IMG/VR virus record: IMGVR_UViG_3300026382_000012
Coordinates: 21,767 to 85,766 of that record
Length of the DNA stretch: 64,000 nt
DNA from: a virus
Strand: one strand, 5' to 3'
Of the stretch, positions 61,045 through 64,000 are shown piece after piece; positions within the stretch are counted from its first letter, which is position 1, and the number at the start of each line of letters is the position of its first letter. The notes under the pieces are model-generated. The model was given only the letters and a program-made list of their open reading frames with translations. It was not told where the DNA came from and did not search any database. The position numbers and the translations under genes were made by a program.

Positions 61045-63264
61045 TTATTTAAACGGATCGAAAATCTTTAGTAGATGCACAACATTTTCTATACTTGTCT
61101 TTTCAACTTTATTCATATAAGGAAATTTATATGCAATAGATTGTCTATTAGATGAAACGGAGATTATAGAAGGAATCTTGCACTTTCTTACTATGAATTC
61201 TGTATTATATTTTAAATTTGAATTAATTGGTGTTATTATCTTTTTAGGTTCTAAATCATCCCAGTCTAGGTTTGTTATTATTTCTGGTCTGTAGGCTAAT
61301 ACTAAGCTGGCGATGAAATTAATTAATTGTTCAGGAAGTATCAATAAGTAATTAGGGAAAATTAATTCTTTAGTTAACTCTTTTTCGTCAATAGTATATT
61401 TAGTTACCTGTAAATAATTCAGAAACGACTTTAAATATTCACAAAGCACAAAACATATAATATTAGTTTGTATTGCGGCAAATATGTTATCTATAAATAA
61501 AACTATTTTCTCTTTAAATTTACTTGTTATTTCTGATTTCTTCTTAGTATTGATTCTATCGCCGCCCGATATTACACTCAGAATTTTCTCCTCTAACTTA
61601 CTTTCAAAGTAAGTAGTTAGTTCTGTTTCAAGATATATAATATAATCACTAAATATCGCAGAAATTTTATCAATAATAAACATTAAGTCATTACTAATAA
61701 CATTAAATATTTCCTTATTACTGGTAAATACATCAAAACCTAATTCTGATAATATCTTTTTGATATCGTTAGTTGTTTCTATTATCTTGCCTGACTTTTT
61801 ATACTTTTTGATATCTATTTTAAAACATGGTTCGATAATTTGTTTCTGCAGATTTGGTTCGCCGGCTTTAAATAAATCTATAAACGATTTAATTAGATAA
61901 CTATCATCAATATCACTTGCGTCGATATCACGTTTAAGTGTATCTATTCTAATCTTATCAATAATATAATCAATTGTTTCATCTATACTCTTCTTAATCA
62001 AAGGTAAAACATAAGTATTCAAATTAGGTAAATCTTTTAATTGACCGCATTTGTCTTTATTATCTTCTTCTAATTTAACTAGTTGATCGATATTATCTAT
62101 TATGAACTTTACGAGCTTTTCCTTATTGAAATTATAATAATCATTCTTATTAATCAAATTATCTAAATTTTCTTGTATGTTATTTAAAAGATATTCAGGT
62201 ACATCGTCTATTATACTTTTATCCTGTATGTTGATTAGGTTATTAATGTATTTAATTATTGACTCTTTAAATTTCTTCTGTGATAGAATTTTATATGAGT
62301 GTACTACATATTCTGAAAATCTATCGTTTAATTGTGATGAATAATAATGAATATTAGTGCATAATTTTAGGATTGTAAACGCCTGTTTTATTTCACTATT
62401 CGATAATTTATAATACATATCTATATATGAAGATTTAGATGTCTGGTTTATACTATCTAATTTATTGTAAATTGCGTCTAAATATAATGTGAAAAGTTTT
62501 ATCAAATAGATATTTTTCGGATTTAATCGGGCGCCGATTTTACTAAACCATCTCTTAACTCGTTCAAATAAATTCTTACCATCACCTTTTTCAGCACTAT
62601 CAATTAAATCCTGAATAGTTTTAGTCTTGAAAATTCTCTCAAGTCTATAAATATTAGCTAAATTATTTAACGGCAAATCAGTAATAATCGATGCCAACAA
62701 TATCATACCAAAAGCATAATCACTAACTTGATAATTCTTTGTACCTATTACTAATGGAATTCGTATACCATTAACTTCTTTATATGAAACAACTGCTTGG
62801 TATTGCTGATAATATGGATCTTTAAGTATAATATCTTTTAATCTTTTATACAGTTTAGAAGATTTAGAAGAAATTTGTTTTTCAATATCTGATGTTATTT
62901 GATATGTCAAGTAGTTGGAGGTGGTCATGGAAAGTTTTTCTTCGGCGCCCGGTTCTATTATTTTAGATGTTAATTTTTTTAAAATACTATCTTTCACAGT
63001 ACTTATTTCATCACTAATATCTAAAAGTTTCTCAGTTTGTGCTAAAATATTGTAAATATTAATCTCTTTCAATATACTCGCGGCGAAAAATCTTCTTAAA
63101 ATATTATGCAAATTATCTTTAGTAATACTATCTAAAATAATAGCAGGATATATAAAAACAATAGAATGTCTTAATCCACCCAATTCCTTTAGCGGATTCT
63201 CTAATTTTCTAATATCATTTTGTGTTATTTTAGTTATTTTTGAGAATTGTTTATTAACAATCAA
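61045..63264 (-). CDS. Hypothetical large protein (739 aa)
   Basis: Helical throughout, with no signal peptide and no enzyme motif seen. Contains RVKRWFSKIGARLNPKNIYL and, near the C-terminus, KCKIPSIISVSSNRQSIAYK. Position in a minus-strand virion operon suggests a structural protein. That is context only. Confidence 0.6.
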   Translation of the reverse strand: MIVNKQFSKITKITQNDIRKLENPLKELGGLRHSIVFIYPAIILDSITKDNLHNILRRFFAASILKEINIYNILAQTEKLLDISDEISTVKDSILKKLTSKIIEPGAEEKLSMTTSNYLTYQITSDIEKQISSKSSKLYKRLKDIILKDPYYQQYQAVVSYKEVNGIRIPLVIGTKNYQVSDYAFGMILLASIITDLPLNNLANIYRLERIFKTKTIQDLIDSAEKGDGKNLFERVKRWFSKIGARLNPKNIYLIKLFTLYLDAIYNKLDSINQTSKSSYIDMYYKLSNSEIKQAFTILKLCTNIHYYSSQLNDRFSEYVVHSYKILSQKKFKESIIKYINNLINIQDKSIIDDVPEYLLNNIQENLDNLINKNDYYNFNKEKLVKFIIDNIDQLVKLEEDNKDKCGQLKDLPNLNTYVLPLIKKSIDETIDYIIDKIRIDTLKRDIDASDIDDSYLIKSFIDLFKAGEPNLQKQIIEPCFKIDIKKYKKSGKIIETTNDIKKILSELGFDVFTSNKEIFNVISNDLMFIIDKISAIFSDYIIYLETELTTYFESKLEEKILSVISGGDRINTKKKSEITSKFKEKIVLFIDNIFAAIQTNIICFVLCEYLKSFLNYLQVTKYTIDEKELTKELIFPNYLLILPEQLINFIASLVLAYRPEIITNLDWDDLEPKKIITPINSNLKYNTEFIVRKCKIPSIISVSSNRQSIAYKFPYMNKVEKTSIENVVHLLKIFDPFK

Positions 63265-63299
63265 CTTAGATTACCTCTTCCAAAACGATAATACATATA

Positions 63300-63719
63300 T
63301 TAAGTATTCTTAGTTTTAATGCCATAAATTTCTTTAAAAAGTTTACCAATTTTATCTTGTCTATCCATTATTTTATCTACTAGTTCTTTGCCGCTACCCA
63401 AAGCAAATTCAACATCAGCTCTAGTCTGAATAGAATGATATTTCTGAAATGCATATTCAATCATTGCTCTATCTTCAGCAGGGATTTTATTTTTAGTGCT
63501 AGCAGGAAGTGCATTATAAATTCTAGATAACATTGCAAATATCAAAGAAATAGCTTTAGCATTATCAGCAACTGAATCATGTATATCAAAAACTTCTTCA
63601 TTTATTTTGTAACGTAGTTGATATTTCTTATGACTATAAGGTTTCTCATCTGGAATTTCTTTGATAACTTTTTTGAACATAAAAGGTTTAACTTGTTTCT
63701 TTTCTATTTTAAAAGCCAT
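63300..63719 (-). CDS. Hypothetical protein (139 aa)
   Basis: ATG 63719 (MAFKIEKKQVKPFMFKK) follows GGAGGACAATA and is preferred to an upstream start at 63767 inside a hairpin. The middle is a helical bundle (ADNAKAISLIFAMLSRIYNA). Beginning MAFKIEKKQVKPF resembles tail-chaperone-like small proteins only in length, so no function is given. Confidence 0.65.
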   Translation of the reverse strand: MAFKIEKKQVKPFMFKKVIKEIPDEKPYSHKKYQLRYKINEEVFDIHDSVADNAKAISLIFAMLSRIYNALPASTKNKIPAEDRAMIEYAFQKYHSIQTRADVEFALGSGKELVDKIMDRQDKIGKLFKEIYGIKTKNT

Positions 63720-63746
63720 TATTGTCCTCCAAATTTGTAATAGGAA

Positions 63747-63773
63747 GGACAGGTGAGAGTTACTCACCTGTCC
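63747..63773 (-). terminator. Hairpin overlapping end of next gene
   Basis: GGACAGGTGA and TCACCTGTCC form a 10-bp stem. The stop codon of the gene to the right lies in its loop, so the last codons (W-T-G-E) form one arm. Confidence 0.75.
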
Positions 63774-63999
63774 AAAGGTTAACTTTTAGGTTATTTACTA
63801 ATATGCCTTTGTTACCTTCAAGTTTTACTCTAATTGCTCTTCCATTCTTCCTAGCAGTCTTGTAAGTAGATTTAATGATATTATTTGTTTCATCATAGGT
63901 TCTGGATAGGAGAACTTGTTCAACTGTTCTATCAGGAACGATAAGTTTCGTTGGTGCTGAAGATTGAGTTGGGATATTGATAAGGTGTTTGTAACCTTC
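63760..63999 (-). CDS. Partial gene at window edge (C-terminal 79 aa)
   Basis: The frame is open from the right edge to a TAA at 63760-63762. It encodes a basic, strand-rich end (APTKLIVPDRTVEQVLLSRT, then RAIRVKLEGNKGILVNNLKV and WTGE). Codon choice is less AT-biased than most neighbours, as in the capsid gene, suggesting an abundant virion protein. Family unknown because most of it lies outside. Confidence 0.6.
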   Translation of the reverse strand, partial: EGYKHLINIPTQSSAPTKLIVPDRTVEQVLLSRTYDETNNIIKSTYKTARKNGRAIRVKLEGNKGILVNNLKVNLWTGE

Positions 64000-64000
64000 A

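Noticed and set aside
1-64000. CRISPR array or tRNA genes
   Set aside because: No regularly spaced direct repeats of 25-40 bases and no cloverleaf with a GGTTCGAATCC-like arm were noticed; a dedicated tRNA search could still find a divergent one.

Overview
This window looks like part of the genome of a large, very AT-rich tailed phage with a contractile tail (a jumbo-type myovirus), not a bacterial chromosome. The minus strand carries a near-complete virion module: terminase large subunit, portal, prohead protease, major capsid protein, tail sheath, tail tube, gp25-like and J-like baseplate wedge proteins, and a 1543-residue tape measure protein. Strong Shine-Dalgarno sequences (AAAGGAGG) and the IS607-type elements suggest a low-GC host such as Bacillota or a relative; the host cannot be named from this sequence. 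Translation follows the standard bacterial code: TAA, TAG and TGA all end genes. I saw no tRNA, rRNA or CRISPR array.

Layout. 1-3979 (+): small accessory genes, including a two-zinc-ribbon protein and a membrane-anchored lytic transglycosylase. 3980 to about 6110 (-): IS607-type element 1 (tnpB open, recombinase decayed). 6239-15606 (-): tail and baseplate block (tube, sheath, HExxH protein, several baseplate-type proteins). 15693-16070 (+): one small gene. 16097-17344 (-): metallophosphoesterase. 17379-36523 (+): a long array of about 20 hypothetical proteins of 160-290 residues, many visibly paralogous, interrupted by IS607-type element 2 (+, about 24085-26155) and element 3 (-, 27234 to about 29405). 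36608-55295 (-): head block and tape measure (capsid, protease, portal, DnaB-like ATPase, tube-cap-like protein, tape measure, terminase). 55399-55560 (+): a tiny membrane/coiled-coil protein. 55605-64000 (-): baseplate J-like protein, a tube-like protein and four unknown proteins, the last cut by the window edge.

How it fits together. Minus-strand genes build the virion and are punctuated by G+C-rich palindromic terminators. Plus-strand genes are accessory cassettes joined by a recurring linker, AACTACTTTAAAGGAGG, which overlaps the upstream stop codon and supplies the downstream ribosome binding site. Four copies of a TATAGATATT-type motif lie upstream of plus-strand genes and may be phage promoters. 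The plus-strand array shows gene duplication (a two-gene block duplicated at 32635-35687) and decay around mobile elements.

Most notable points: (1) the linker-joined paralogue array; (2) element 1 sits inside one linker, so the predicted TnpB guide begins with the linker sequence; (3) three divergent TnpB systems share a recognisable omega-RNA scaffold and a shifted RuvC glutamate; (4) runs of 9-12 consecutive G/C bases recur inside genes of this AT-rich sequence; (5) a small domain is shared by the tail sheath and the baseplate J-like protein.
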